DNA of 34,337 nt from Chloroflexota bacterium (GTDB taxonomy: Bacteria > Chloroflexota > Anaerolineae > UBA4142): positions 1-34,337 of the forward strand of contig VGOB01000029.1 in NCBI GenBank assembly GCA_016865935.1, written 5' to 3'. This document shows, piece after piece, positions 22,785 through 30,412 of the stretch (the stretch's first letter is position 1; every line of letters starts with the position of its first letter). A program made the position numbers and the translations under genes. The notes under the pieces were generated by a model. That model did not search any database and had not been told where the DNA came from. It was given only the letters and a program-made list of their open reading frames with translations.

Positions 22785-23381
22785 CTACTGCCCCAGCGCG
22801 CCATCCATCGGCTTGCTCCAACTCGTCCCCAGCACGCCGCGCAACAACAAATCAGTGAGCGGATGATCGGCAATCGTGTCGTAATAGTACGGCAAACGAA
22901 TTTTGCCGTCCGTGCCGATGATGAACGCGCCGGACATTTGCATCACGTCCTGGCTGCGCGGCGGTAATTCGGTCTTGTGTCCACGCCACCACGCGCGCAA
23001 CGTGCCCAGCAAAACTTGCGGCGACAACATCACTTGCCACAAACTACCGCGTTCCAAGCCGAACGCGCGGTACGCTTTGCGTTCGGGATCGGCGAGGCAC
23101 GCGATTCCTGGCGCGCGTTGTTCGCAAAACACACGCGCCGCGTCCGGGTCGCCTTGCGTAACCGCCGCAATCGTCAAACCCGCGCGCGCGATTTCGGATT
23201 TCGCTTCGACGATCTGCGCGAGCATCTCTTTGCACTGCGGACAACCAAAGTGGCGCGTGAACACCAGCAGAATCGTTTTTTCTTTCCACAACGACGACAA
23301 ACGGATCGCTTTGTTTTCCGTCGTTAAGATTTCCGCATCTGGGGCGGGATCGTTAAATTTCAAACGAGCGAATTTTGCCAT
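22785..23381 (-). CDS. Peroxiredoxin-like (AhpC/TSA) protein
   Basis: A 198-residue thioredoxin-fold protein of the AhpC/TSA type (Prx-like 2 group). 'LLVFTRHFGCPQCKEMLAQI' places a C-P-x-C redox motif at the start of the first helix, then 'LTIAAVTQGDPDAARVFCEQ', 'IACLADPERKAYRAFGLERGS' and 'MSGAFIIGTDGKIRLPYYYD', which is the normal strand order. It is probably a thiol reductase against peroxides; the electron donor is unknown. ATG 23381 follows GAGGGAG; the ATG five codons upstream is less likely. It sits 4 bp before the photolyase start and 11 bp after the ABC ATPase stop, so it is co-transcribed with both. Confidence 0.85.
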   Translation of the reverse strand: MAKFARLKFNDPAPDAEILTTENKAIRLSSLWKEKTILLVFTRHFGCPQCKEMLAQIVEAKSEIARAGLTIAAVTQGDPDAARVFCEQRAPGIACLADPERKAYRAFGLERGSLWQVMLSPQVLLGTLRAWWRGHKTELPPRSQDVMQMSGAFIIGTDGKIRLPYYYDTIADHPLTDLLLRGVLGTSWSKPMDGALGQ

Positions 23382-23392
23382 CGGTATCTCCC

Positions 23393-24130
23393 TCAATTCG
23401 CCGTCACCGCTTCGCCCGTCGTCGCGAACGCGCGAATCTCGGCGGGATCGCTGATGACGCGACGCAGCTTGCCATCGCGCATTTGAATGATGCGATCCGC
23501 GTACTGCGTCATCCGTAAATCGTGCGTCACCATAATTCCCGCGCGCTGCTGCTCGTGAATCAAATTCGCAAATGTCTGGATGACTTGATGCGCGCGTTCG
23601 GTGTCCAGCGACGCGGTCGGTTCGTCCGCCAGCACGAGCGCGGGCGTGTGGATCAACGCGCGCGCAATCGCGACGCGTTGTTGTTGTCCGCCGGATAATT
23701 GGCGCGGCAAATTTTTCAGTCGTTCCCCCAGACCCAGCCGCGCAAGTAATTCGCGCGCGCGCTCGCGTCCCGCGCGATCGTACTTGCCGTTCAAGCGCAA
23801 CATCAATTCGACGTTTTCGAGCGCGGTCAAGTACGGCACGAGATTATTCGCTTGAAACGTAAAGCCGATCTTCTCACGGCGAAAGCGCGCGCGCTTGGCT
23901 TCGCTCATCTGGCTCAACTCCGCGCCGTCAATCATCACCGACCCTTCGTTCGGACGCAAGAGCGCGGCGAGAATCGCCAGCATCGTCGTCTTGCCCGAGC
24001 CGCTGGGTCCAACCAGCGCGACGAATTCGCCGTTCGCGACGTTGAGCGAAACCTCGTCCACCGCGCGGATCGTGCCGATGTCGCTCTTGTAGATTTTCGT
24101 GACCGATTTTGTTTCGAGTGCGTTTACCAT
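23393..24130 (-). CDS. ABC transporter ATP-binding protein (LolD/MacB type)
   Basis: A 245-residue ATPase. Walker A '[12 protein letters not shown]', Q-loop '[24 protein letters not shown]', signature '[15 protein letters not shown]', Walker B '[12 protein letters not shown]', H-loop 'MVTHDLRM'. The set is complete. The Q-loop region and closeness to an FtsX-type permease place it in the LolD/MacB group of lipoprotein or peptide exporters or mechanotransducing complexes. ATG 24130 has AAGGTGA upstream. A TGTCATTCTGAGCG repeat separates it from the permease gene, but orientation and order suggest they act together. Confidence 0.93.
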   Translation of the reverse strand: MVNALETKSVTKIYKSDIGTIRAVDEVSLNVANGEFVALVGPSGSGKTTMLAILAALLRPNEGSVMIDGAELSQMSEAKRARFRREKIGFTFQANNLVPYLTALENVELMLRLNGKYDRAGRERARELLARLGLGERLKNLPRQLSGGQQQRVAIARALIHTPALVLADEPTASLDTERAHQVIQTFANLIHEQQRAGIMVTHDLRMTQYADRIIQMRDGKLRRVISDPAEIRAFATTGEAVTAN

Positions 24131-24145
24131 TAAATCACCTTGCGG

Positions 24146-24223
24146 TTGTCATTCTGAGCGCAGCGAACGCTTTGCGTCTCGCGATGTGCTTTGCGAGACG
24201 CTTCGCTCCGCTCAGCGTGACAA
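24146..24223. repeat. TGTCATTCTGAGCG palindromic repeat
   Basis: Left arm from TTGTCATTCTGAGCG (24146) and right arm ending CTCAGCGTGACAA (24223) form a long imperfect hairpin, with CGTCTCGC/GCGAGACG near the loop. This dispersed type with TGTCATTCTGAGCG ends is widespread in environmental bacterial genomes. A partial TGTCATTCTGCG lies at 17389-17400. Confidence 0.85.
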
Positions 24224-24230
24224 TGCCACA

Positions 24231-25385
24231 CTACCCCGTCAATCCCAGCGCGGTCAGCGGCTCGACGCGCAGCGCGTAGCGTACCGAGACCAAGCCGCCG
24301 ATCGGTCCAACCAACATCAGGGACGCGACGCCGATCACAATCGCCATCGGCGAGAAAACGATCGGTATCGTTGCGGGAAACGTAAACGACAACAAAACCG
24401 TTGCCAACGCGCCGATGCTCACACCCAGGATCGTCACCAAAACGATTTGTGTCAGCGCGGCAATCGCGATCAGAAGATTCGGCGCGCCAATCGCTTTTAA
24501 CATTCCGATCTGCGGGACTTTTTGCAGCGTTTGAATCTGGAAAAATCCGCCGATGACGAGCACGCCGATCAAGAGCGTGAAAAATCGTTGCGTGTCGAGC
24601 GTGCTTTGCTGCGCGCTGTACCCCGGCGTGTTTTGGTACGCGGTCTGTCGGTCAACGGCTTGAATCCCTTCAACTTGATTCGCGAGCGTTATCGCCATCG
24701 CTTTCCAATTCAACGGCTCGTCCAATTGCACAATGATCAGATTGGAAACCAGATCGGTCGCGTTCACAACCGGTACGCCAGGTTTGACGCGATCGAACGT
24801 TGGATGCGAGACGATCACACTCGGTTGCAACGAGTATTGTCGCCCATCGCTTATGCCGACGATGCGCAAATCGTAAAATTCTTCCTGCGTACCTTGAATC
24901 GCTTTGAGACGGAGTTGATCGCCGACCGTGTAGCCAGTTCGCAACGCAACATTGCGATCGATGATCGCTTCGCTGCTACTTTTGTCACCGAGTCCGCGGC
25001 CCAATACCACAGGCGGCTCGCCGGGTTTCCCAGGTTCGACGCCGATCAGCGCGACGTTGAATTTTTTGCCTTCGCTTTGAAGCAACACCACACTGCTAAA
25101 ACTGGCTTGCCCCGCGTCTTTCACACCCGGCACACGCACAATCGCGCGCAACTGCGAACGATCCAGACGGCTCGCGCCAATCGAAAGGTCAACATTCGAT
25201 TTGTACACGATCAGCTCACCGTTCAGTTTTTCGATGTACTCGCGGTTACCATTCCCCAAGCCGTCGGCAAGCGCGGCGATGAACAACACGAGCAAGGTGA
25301 TCAGCGCGATCACAAGACTGAACAAGAGAAAGCGTCCGCGATTGCGCCAGATTTCTTTGAGCGTGAGATAAAAGGGCGTCGTCAT
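24231..25385 (-). CDS. FtsX-type ABC transporter permease
   Basis: A 384-residue permease of the FtsX/MacB type. One N-terminal helix ('FLLFSLVIALITLLVLFIAALADG', about 18-41), a large extracytoplasmic domain (about 45-255), then three membrane helices at the C terminus ('FFTLLIGVLVIGGFFQIQTL', 'LLIAIAALTQIVLVTILGVSIGALATVLL', 'PMAIVIGVASLMLVGPIGGLVSVRYAL'), with 'KVPQIGMLKAIGAPNLLI', the conserved coupling loop. ATG 25385 overlaps the DUF1475 stop (ATGA); a longer frame upstream is not used. It works with the ATPase encoded next. The substrate is unknown; a lipoprotein or membrane stress role is possible. Confidence 0.88.
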   Translation of the reverse strand: MTTPFYLTLKEIWRNRGRFLLFSLVIALITLLVLFIAALADGLGNGNREYIEKLNGELIVYKSNVDLSIGASRLDRSQLRAIVRVPGVKDAGQASFSSVVLLQSEGKKFNVALIGVEPGKPGEPPVVLGRGLGDKSSSEAIIDRNVALRTGYTVGDQLRLKAIQGTQEEFYDLRIVGISDGRQYSLQPSVIVSHPTFDRVKPGVPVVNATDLVSNLIIVQLDEPLNWKAMAITLANQVEGIQAVDRQTAYQNTPGYSAQQSTLDTQRFFTLLIGVLVIGGFFQIQTLQKVPQIGMLKAIGAPNLLIAIAALTQIVLVTILGVSIGALATVLLSFTFPATIPIVFSPMAIVIGVASLMLVGPIGGLVSVRYALRVEPLTALGLTG

Positions 25386-25711
25386 TGCGCGCGATCTCCC
25401 ATCCAAAATTTTTTCCAATCGCCGCGACTCGCGTTCAGCGCGAGCAAAACGTACAGCGCGGCAGTCCAATTCCCCAGCACCATCATCAACGCGACCCAAA
25501 CGATTTTCGCCGCCAGCGATTTCTCGCGGTACACGATCCACAACGAGAAAAGCGTAAAGCCGACGTAGAGATCAACCAGCGAGACGATGCCCCAGGGATG
25601 CGACGTGATCCACGCGCCTTCGACCGCAAAATTGCCGAACGCGAATGCATAGACAATCGCGATGGTCATTACCAGCAAACCGAGAATCGAAATTGCTTTT
25701 GCGATGTTCAT
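25382..25711 (-). CDS. DUF1475-like small membrane protein
   Basis: A 109-residue protein with three predicted membrane helices: 'ISILGLLVMTIAIVYAFAFG', then 'WGIVSLVDLYVGFTLFSLWIVYRE', and 'IVWVALMMVLGNWTAALYVLLAL'. 'LVDLYVGF' and 'GNWTAALYVL' are the conserved blocks of this small family, whose function is unknown. ATG 25711 has a textbook GGAGG site; the frame upstream to 25780 runs over a repeat and is not counted. It is linked to the permease by an ATGA overlap. It resembles genes often found beside DUF1295 and light-response genes. Confidence 0.7.
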   Translation of the reverse strand: MNIAKAISILGLLVMTIAIVYAFAFGNFAVEGAWITSHPWGIVSLVDLYVGFTLFSLWIVYREKSLAAKIVWVALMMVLGNWTAALYVLLALNASRGDWKKFWMGDRAQ

Positions 25712-25727
25712 TGTTCCTCCTTTCACG

Positions 25728-25800
25728 ACCGATGACCGATGACCGATGGCCGATTTCCTCCGTCCTCCGTCTTCGGTCATCGGTCATCGGTCATCGGTCA
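25728..25800. repeat. GACCGATGACC palindromic repeat
   Basis: Left arm from GACCGATGACCGATG (25728) and right arm CATCGGTCATCGGTCATCGG ending at 25800, next to the DUF1295 stop codon. It belongs to the same family as the nuoL insertion and could act as a transcription or mRNA-stability element between operon genes. Confidence 0.9.
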
Positions 25801-26676
25801 TCAATCCCACAAACGTGGAACCAACACCGGCGTCCGTTTTTTGTATGCCTCGTACTCGGGTTGCCCGCCCCATTTCTTATCCGCTTTGGCTTCCAGCAAC
25901 GGAACGCCGCTGACGCGCGTGAGCAACACGGTAACGAACACAGGCGAAATCAGCGCGACCCATTGCCACCCTTGCAGAACGGGCAACGCGATCACCGCGA
26001 CGCCGATCCAGAGTACAATCTCGCCAAAGTAATTGGGGTGACGCGAGCGCGACCACAAACCGGTTTGAATGAACTTGCCTTTGTTCGCTGGGTTTGCGCC
26101 AAAGCGATTTTTTTGCGCGTCCGCGATAACCTCGATTGCAAAACCGAAAGCCCAAACGACCAAACCAACGAGCGCAAACACATCCAAGTCTCTGCGCGTG
26201 GTCGTCGTGATCGCGACGAGCGCGGCGGCGGCGGTGAATGTGACCCACAAACCTTGGATCGTCCACACATTCAGAAAACGAATGAACGACGGCTTGAGAT
26301 CATCAAAGCGATCATCCTTGCCTGCGCGTTGGATACGCCGGAACAAAAATGTTCCCAGGCGCGCCGCCCAGATCACGACCAATGCCCACAGAAGGATCGT
26401 GCGCGCATCCATCGCGGGACTGAAACGCAACGCCAAAGTCGTTACGGAAATGTAGGTGATGCTCCCCGTGAGATCGAAAAACTTTTCCGTCTGTCGCAGG
26501 TAGGACGGAACAAAGACCAGCCACTGGATCAGAAAAGCCAGCCCGACCGCCAAGGCAAACAACGGAATTCCGCCAAACAAAGTTCCACCCTGACTACCCG
26601 CCCAAGCCACCGCCGTGCCGATCAAGATCAAAACGACAAAGATGAGCCATCCTTTGAAATCTATCGTCTTCATCAT
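25801..26676 (-). CDS. DUF1295 (steroid 5-alpha reductase-like) membrane protein
   Basis: A 291-residue protein with about 7 membrane helices. The C-terminal half carries the DUF1295 signature: 'WAFGFAIEVIADAQKNRF' and 'GKFIQTGLWSRSRHPNYFGEIVLWIGVAV', the isoprenylcysteine methyltransferase/steroid reductase-like NAD(P)H-binding motif (R-HPNY-GE), then 'PEYEAYKKRTPVLVP'. It probably reduces or modifies a membrane lipid double bond. Genes of this family commonly stand with cfa, SDR and photolyase genes in light-response clusters. Start ATG 26676 or 26673, both behind GGAGG; the second has better spacing. Confidence 0.88.
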   Translation of the reverse strand: MMKTIDFKGWLIFVVLILIGTAVAWAGSQGGTLFGGIPLFALAVGLAFLIQWLVFVPSYLRQTEKFFDLTGSITYISVTTLALRFSPAMDARTILLWALVVIWAARLGTFLFRRIQRAGKDDRFDDLKPSFIRFLNVWTIQGLWVTFTAAAALVAITTTTRRDLDVFALVGLVVWAFGFAIEVIADAQKNRFGANPANKGKFIQTGLWSRSRHPNYFGEIVLWIGVAVIALPVLQGWQWVALISPVFVTVLLTRVSGVPLLEAKADKKWGGQPEYEAYKKRTPVLVPRLWD

Positions 26677-26682
26677 ACGCCT

Positions 26683-26715
26683 CCTTCATCCTTCATCCTT
26701 CATCCTTCATCCTTC
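26683..26715. repeat. ATCCTTC direct repeat
   Basis: Four to five tandem copies of CTTCATC between the DegV stop (26717) and the DUF1295 start, including CCTCCTTCATCC, which on the - strand supplies the GGAGG ribosome site. It is the complement of the GGATGAAG unit at 15997-16026. Confidence 0.85.
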
Positions 26716-26716
26716 G

Positions 26717-27550
26717 TCACTGCTTGCTCACGACCGCAAACCCGACCGCGCCTGGACCGATGTGCGCGCCGATGACGGGCGTAATGTCCGTCGCGATAAC
26801 TTCGGACGGCAAGAGGTGTGCGGCGTGCGCGCGCAATTCCGCGACGCGCGTCGGCGCGTTGGTATGAACGATCGCGACGCGTTCCAGCGCGCCAACCTCG
26901 TGCAGCATTTCGAGCAAGCGTTGCGTCGCGCGTTCGCGCGTGCGGACGCGCTCCGCGCCTGGCTTGCCGTCGTACATCGTCAGAATCGGTTTGAGTTGCA
27001 AGAGCGTGCCGAAACTCGCGATCACGCCGTTCATTCGCCCGCTGCGTTTCAAGAATTCCAACGTATCGAGCGCGGCAAACACGCGCGAGCGTTTGATTTG
27101 CGCGTTGAGCGCAGGAATAATTTCGCCGACCGTGCGTCCTTCCGCCGCGAGTTTCGCCGCCGTCTCGACCAGAAACCCCGTGCCCAAACTCAGTTGCCGC
27201 GAATCGAACACGGTGACAGGAACTGATTGCGTTTCGCGCGCGCCGATTTGCGCGGTATCCAGCACCGCGCTGAGCGCGCTCGAAATGTGAATGGACAAGA
27301 CCTGGGTCGCGTCTTCATCTGCCAGCGCGTCGTACATCGCGCGAAATTTCAGCGGCGATGGCGCGGCAGTTGTCGGGTGCGCGGGAAAAGTCGGCAAGCG
27401 ATTGTAAAATTCCTCGCGCGTCAGATCAATCCCGTCGAGAAAACCTTGTTTGCCCACGTTGATGTACAGCGGCACGACGCGAATGTCGTAGCGCGCAATC
27501 GTCTCTTTGGGCAAATCACACGTACTATCGGTAACGATTCGAACAGACAT
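26717..27550 (-). CDS. DegV family fatty-acid-binding protein
   Basis: A 277-residue DegV protein. 'MSVRIVTDSTCDLPKETIARY' is the characteristic N terminus with the fatty-acid head-group Thr/Ser, then 'FPAHPTTAAPSPLKF', 'VLSIHISSALSAVLDTAQIGA', 'FDSRQLSLGTGFLV', 'LEFLKRSGRMNG' and 'HIGPGAVGFAVV' at the end, all standard blocks. DegV/FakB proteins bind a fatty acid for phosphorylation by FakA. FakA is not in this window. ATG 27550 gives the usual N terminus; the frame upstream belongs to shadows of other genes. It lies in the middle of the - strand operon. Confidence 0.93.
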   Translation of the reverse strand: MSVRIVTDSTCDLPKETIARYDIRVVPLYINVGKQGFLDGIDLTREEFYNRLPTFPAHPTTAAPSPLKFRAMYDALADEDATQVLSIHISSALSAVLDTAQIGARETQSVPVTVFDSRQLSLGTGFLVETAAKLAAEGRTVGEIIPALNAQIKRSRVFAALDTLEFLKRSGRMNGVIASFGTLLQLKPILTMYDGKPGAERVRTRERATQRLLEMLHEVGALERVAIVHTNAPTRVAELRAHAAHLLPSEVIATDITPVIGAHIGPGAVGFAVVSKQ

Positions 27551-27566
27551 ATTTCCTTCTCTTTGC

Positions 27567-27597
27567 GACCGCCGACGGCTGACCGCCGACCGCCGTA
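27567..27597. repeat. GACCGCCGAC repeat (diverged)
   Basis: GACCGCCGACGGCTGACCGCC followed by GACCGCCG: a one-arm, GC-richer relative of the GACCGATGACC family, 17 bp upstream of the DegV start on the - strand. Confidence 0.6.
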
Positions 27598-27603
27598 CAA
27601 TTT

Positions 27604-27948
27604 TTAGATGACAAGAATCGCGCCCAGAATTATTTCGATGACGAGACTGATGATATTCGATTGGGCGTACGACTGATCGAACACGATCGAAAACGCGCGC
27701 GCGACGGCAATCGCCAGATAGCCGATGCCGAGCACTTGATACGCGGTTGCGCCCAGGAAGAGCGGCGCGAGACCGAGCGCGATGAACAAGCCGCCGAAGA
27801 TCGCGCGAATCTCCGAGACGCCGCGCGCGCCGTTCGCGTTCAAGCCGATAAAGCCGTACGTCGCAGCGGGCTTGACGAATGCGAGCAACCCAGTGGCTGC
27901 CGTCGCCAATGCCGCGATGATTTTCAAAACTGTCAAGATGTCGTTCAT
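27604..27948 (-). CDS. DUF4345-like membrane protein
   Basis: A 114-residue protein with four membrane helices: 'VLKIIAALATAATGLLAFV', 'AIFGGLFIALGLAPLFLG', 'VLGIGYLAIAVARAFSIVFD', 'IISLVIEIILGAILVI'. The block 'GVSEIRAIFGGLFIALG' is typical of the DUF4345 family (small four-helix proteins, function unknown). ATG 27948 overlaps the SDR-DUF2867 stop by 4 bp (ATGA), so it is translationally coupled to it. Confidence 0.8.
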   Translation of the reverse strand: MNDILTVLKIIAALATAATGLLAFVKPAATYGFIGLNANGARGVSEIRAIFGGLFIALGLAPLFLGATAYQVLGIGYLAIAVARAFSIVFDQSYAQSNIISLVIEIILGAILVI

Positions 27949-29396
27949 TTTTCCTCCAAGCGTTCCGCCTGTTTTGCAATCGCGTCAACCATTCCAGAGA
28001 AGACGACGGCGTGCAGCGGATACAACACGTACCAATACAACAAACCGAACAAACCTTTTGGAATGAAGAACGCAGTTTGAATGAGCCGCGCTTTGCCATC
28101 GCCCTGCGGCTCAGCGCGATATTCCAACCACGCAGGTCCTGGCGATTTCATCTCGGCGCGCAAACGCAACAGCCGATTCGGTTCGATTTTTTCCACGCGC
28201 CAAAAATCAAGCGCGTCGCCGACGTGCAATTCGTCGGGATGCCGCCGCCCGCGCCGCAGACCGACGCCGCCGACAAGTCGATCGAGCGCGCCGCGAATGC
28301 GCCACAGCCAATTCGCGTACAGCCAGCCGCGCTTGCCGCCCAGTCCCGTGAAGACGCGATACGCCGCTTCGGGACTCGCGGCGACGATGCGTTGCCGCGT
28401 TTCGGTGATGATGCCTTCGCGATACACGAATTTGGCTTGCGCCGCGTCCCCTCTGCTGCTCAACAACGCATCGCTCCACGATGTTTCGACCTGGCTCGCG
28501 TCGAGTTGCGCGAGCGCATCGTCCAACGCGCGCGCGAAATCGAGCGGCTGAATGTTCGGAAAAATCTTTCGCGCCGCGTCATCGCGCACAATCACTTCGT
28601 TCCGCAATCCTTCGATCAACGGATGCGCGATGTTCGCCGGAATCGGCGTCATCCAGTGCACCCAGTACGCGGAAAGTTTGGGCGTCAACACCGGCACCGG
28701 AATCAACCAGCGTTTCAAACCGCGCGCGCGCGCGTACCCCAGCATCATATCGCCGTACTTTTGCGCATCCGCGCCGCCAATTTCGATGATGCGCCCCGCG
28801 CTCTCTGGCACGCGCAACGCGGTGACGAGATAATCGAGGATGTCGCGAATCGCAATCGGTTGGACGCGCACGTAGACCCAGCGCGGGCAAATCATCAGCG
28901 GCACGCGTTCCGTCATCGTGCGAATGATTTCAAACGACACACTGCCCGACCCGACGATAATCGCGGCGCGAAATTCGGTGACAGGAATTCCCGACTCGCG
29001 CAACGCGTCGCCCGTTTCTTGGCGCGAACGCAAATGCTTGGACAATTTCTCATCGGGATTGCCCAAGCCGCCGAGATAAATAACGCGCTGAACATTTGCG
29101 TCGCGCGCGGCGCGACCAAAATTACGCGCGGCGGTCAAATCGCGGTTGCGAAAATCGCGGAACTCGCTCATACTGTGGACGAGATAGTACGCCGCGTCCA
29201 CGCCTTGCATCGCGCTCGTCAGCGTTTCCGCTTGCAACACATCGCCTTGCGCGATTTCGACGCGCGCATACCAGGGACGATCCTGCAAGCGTTCGGGATC
29301 GCGCGCGAGCACGCGCACGCGATAACCCGCGTCAAGCAACTGCGGCACGAGGCGTCCGCCGACGTACCCCGTCGCGCCTGTGACCAAGACTTTCAC
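27945..29396 (-). CDS. NAD(P)-binding SDR protein with DUF2867 domain
   Basis: A 483-residue two-domain protein. N-terminal atypical SDR: 'MKVLVTGATGYVGGRLVPQL' (GxTGxVG nucleotide motif), 'GVDAAYYLVHSM', 'VQRVIYLGGLGN'. The second half is a DUF2867 domain, from about 320: 'RIVAASPEAAYRVFTGLGGKRGWLYANWLWRIRGALDRLVGGVGLRRGRR', 'PKGLFGLLYWYVLYPLHAVVFSGM'. This fusion is a common member of CarH/LitR-linked light gene clusters; its substrate is unknown. The ATG 29396 overlaps the stop of the next upstream gene by 4 bp (ATGA). Confidence 0.92.
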   Translation of the reverse strand: MKVLVTGATGYVGGRLVPQLLDAGYRVRVLARDPERLQDRPWYARVEIAQGDVLQAETLTSAMQGVDAAYYLVHSMSEFRDFRNRDLTAARNFGRAARDANVQRVIYLGGLGNPDEKLSKHLRSRQETGDALRESGIPVTEFRAAIIVGSGSVSFEIIRTMTERVPLMICPRWVYVRVQPIAIRDILDYLVTALRVPESAGRIIEIGGADAQKYGDMMLGYARARGLKRWLIPVPVLTPKLSAYWVHWMTPIPANIAHPLIEGLRNEVIVRDDAARKIFPNIQPLDFARALDDALAQLDASQVETSWSDALLSSRGDAAQAKFVYREGIITETRQRIVAASPEAAYRVFTGLGGKRGWLYANWLWRIRGALDRLVGGVGLRRGRRHPDELHVGDALDFWRVEKIEPNRLLRLRAEMKSPGPAWLEYRAEPQGDGKARLIQTAFFIPKGLFGLLYWYVLYPLHAVVFSGMVDAIAKQAERLEEK

Positions 29397-30313
29397 TTTA
29401 GCACATCCTTCAACGCATTGTCCGCGTTCGCAAATTGAAATTTGAAACCCGCGCGCAACAATCGTTCAGGCACGGCGCGCTGACCGCTGAGCAAAAGCAA
29501 TTCCGCCATTTCGCCCAGCGCGAGTTTGAGCGCGAACCCAGGAACGGGAAACCAGAACGGACGATGCAACACGCGCGCGAGCGCGCGCCCAAAATCGGCG
29601 TTCGTCAACGGATTCGGCGCGGTCAAGTTGAAGACGCCGCGCGCATTTTCGTTTTCGATGAGAAATTGGATCGCGCGAACATAATCGGCGAGATGAATCC
29701 ACGCGATAAATTGTCTGCCGCTGCCAATCGGTCCGCCAAAAAACAATCTGAACGGCAAAGCCAAGTACGGAAACACGCCGTCCGATTTGTCGAGCGGCAA
29801 GCCCGTGCGAATAATCGCGCGGCGCACGCCAAGCGCTTCCACTTGCGCGCTCGACGCTTCCCATTGCGTCGCGACATCACCCAGAAAATCATCCCCCGCT
29901 GAATTTTTCTCGGTGATGATCTCTTCGCCGCGCGCGCCATAGTATCCGACGCCCGATGCTTGGATAACGACGCGCGGTTTCACGCGCGCGAGCCGTACCG
30001 CTTCGACCATCGCTTTGCCTGCGTTGACGCGGCTATCGCGAATGCGCCGCTTGCGTTCGTTCGTCCAAGGGATCGGCGGAATGCCGATGCTTTCCCCCGC
30101 GAGATTCACAATCGCGAACGCGCCATCGGCGAGCGCGCCCCAGCCCTGCGCGGTGCGCCCATCCCATTTTTCGACGCGCACGCCGCTCGGAACGTCGCGC
30201 GTTGTTTCGGGATTGCGACCAAGCCAAACGATTTCGTATCCCGCGCGCAACAATTCGTCTGTCAGCGCGCGCCCCAGGAATCCCGAACCGCCCGTGATCA
30301 CGATGCGTTTCAT
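29393..30313 (-). CDS. TIGR01777-type epimerase
   Basis: A 306-residue SDR of the TIGR01777/SulA-like group. 'MKRIVITGGSGFLGRALTDELL' (GGSGFLG nucleotide loop), 'FAIVNLAGESI', 'VVIQASGVGYYG' (catalytic-type Tyr), 'RTGLPLDKSDGVFPYLALPFRLFFGGPIGSGRQFIAWIHLAD', 'GVFNLTAPNPLTNADFGRALARVLHRPF'. The catalytic function of the family is not established. ATG 30313 is preceded by GGAGGT; a longer frame would read a repeat. It is the third gene from the operon promoter. Confidence 0.92.
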   Translation of the reverse strand: MKRIVITGGSGFLGRALTDELLRAGYEIVWLGRNPETTRDVPSGVRVEKWDGRTAQGWGALADGAFAIVNLAGESIGIPPIPWTNERKRRIRDSRVNAGKAMVEAVRLARVKPRVVIQASGVGYYGARGEEIITEKNSAGDDFLGDVATQWEASSAQVEALGVRRAIIRTGLPLDKSDGVFPYLALPFRLFFGGPIGSGRQFIAWIHLADYVRAIQFLIENENARGVFNLTAPNPLTNADFGRALARVLHRPFWFPVPGFALKLALGEMAELLLLSGQRAVPERLLRAGFKFQFANADNALKDVLK

Positions 30314-30328
30314 TTCGACCTCCAATGT

Positions 30329-30373
30329 GACCGATGACCGAAGACCGAAGACCGAAGACCGAAGACGGACGAC
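30329..30373. repeat. GACCGATGACCGAAGACC repeat (one arm)
   Basis: Five or six tandem units between the MerR stop (30413) and the TIGR01777 start. Same family as 25728-25800 and the nuoL insertion, but without a clear second arm. Confidence 0.88.
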
Positions 30374-30412
30374 CAGGGACGCGACCTTCGTCATTCATCC
30401 TTCGTCTTTCGC

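Noticed and set aside
25728-25800. CRISPR-like array from repeated GACCGATG units
   Set aside because: The units are 7-9 bp, directly adjacent and arranged as a palindrome; no spacers and no cas genes are present.
27551-28099. N-terminal extension of the DegV frame
   Set aside because: The frame runs through the DUF4345 gene in another phase; the DegV N terminus is clearly at 27550.
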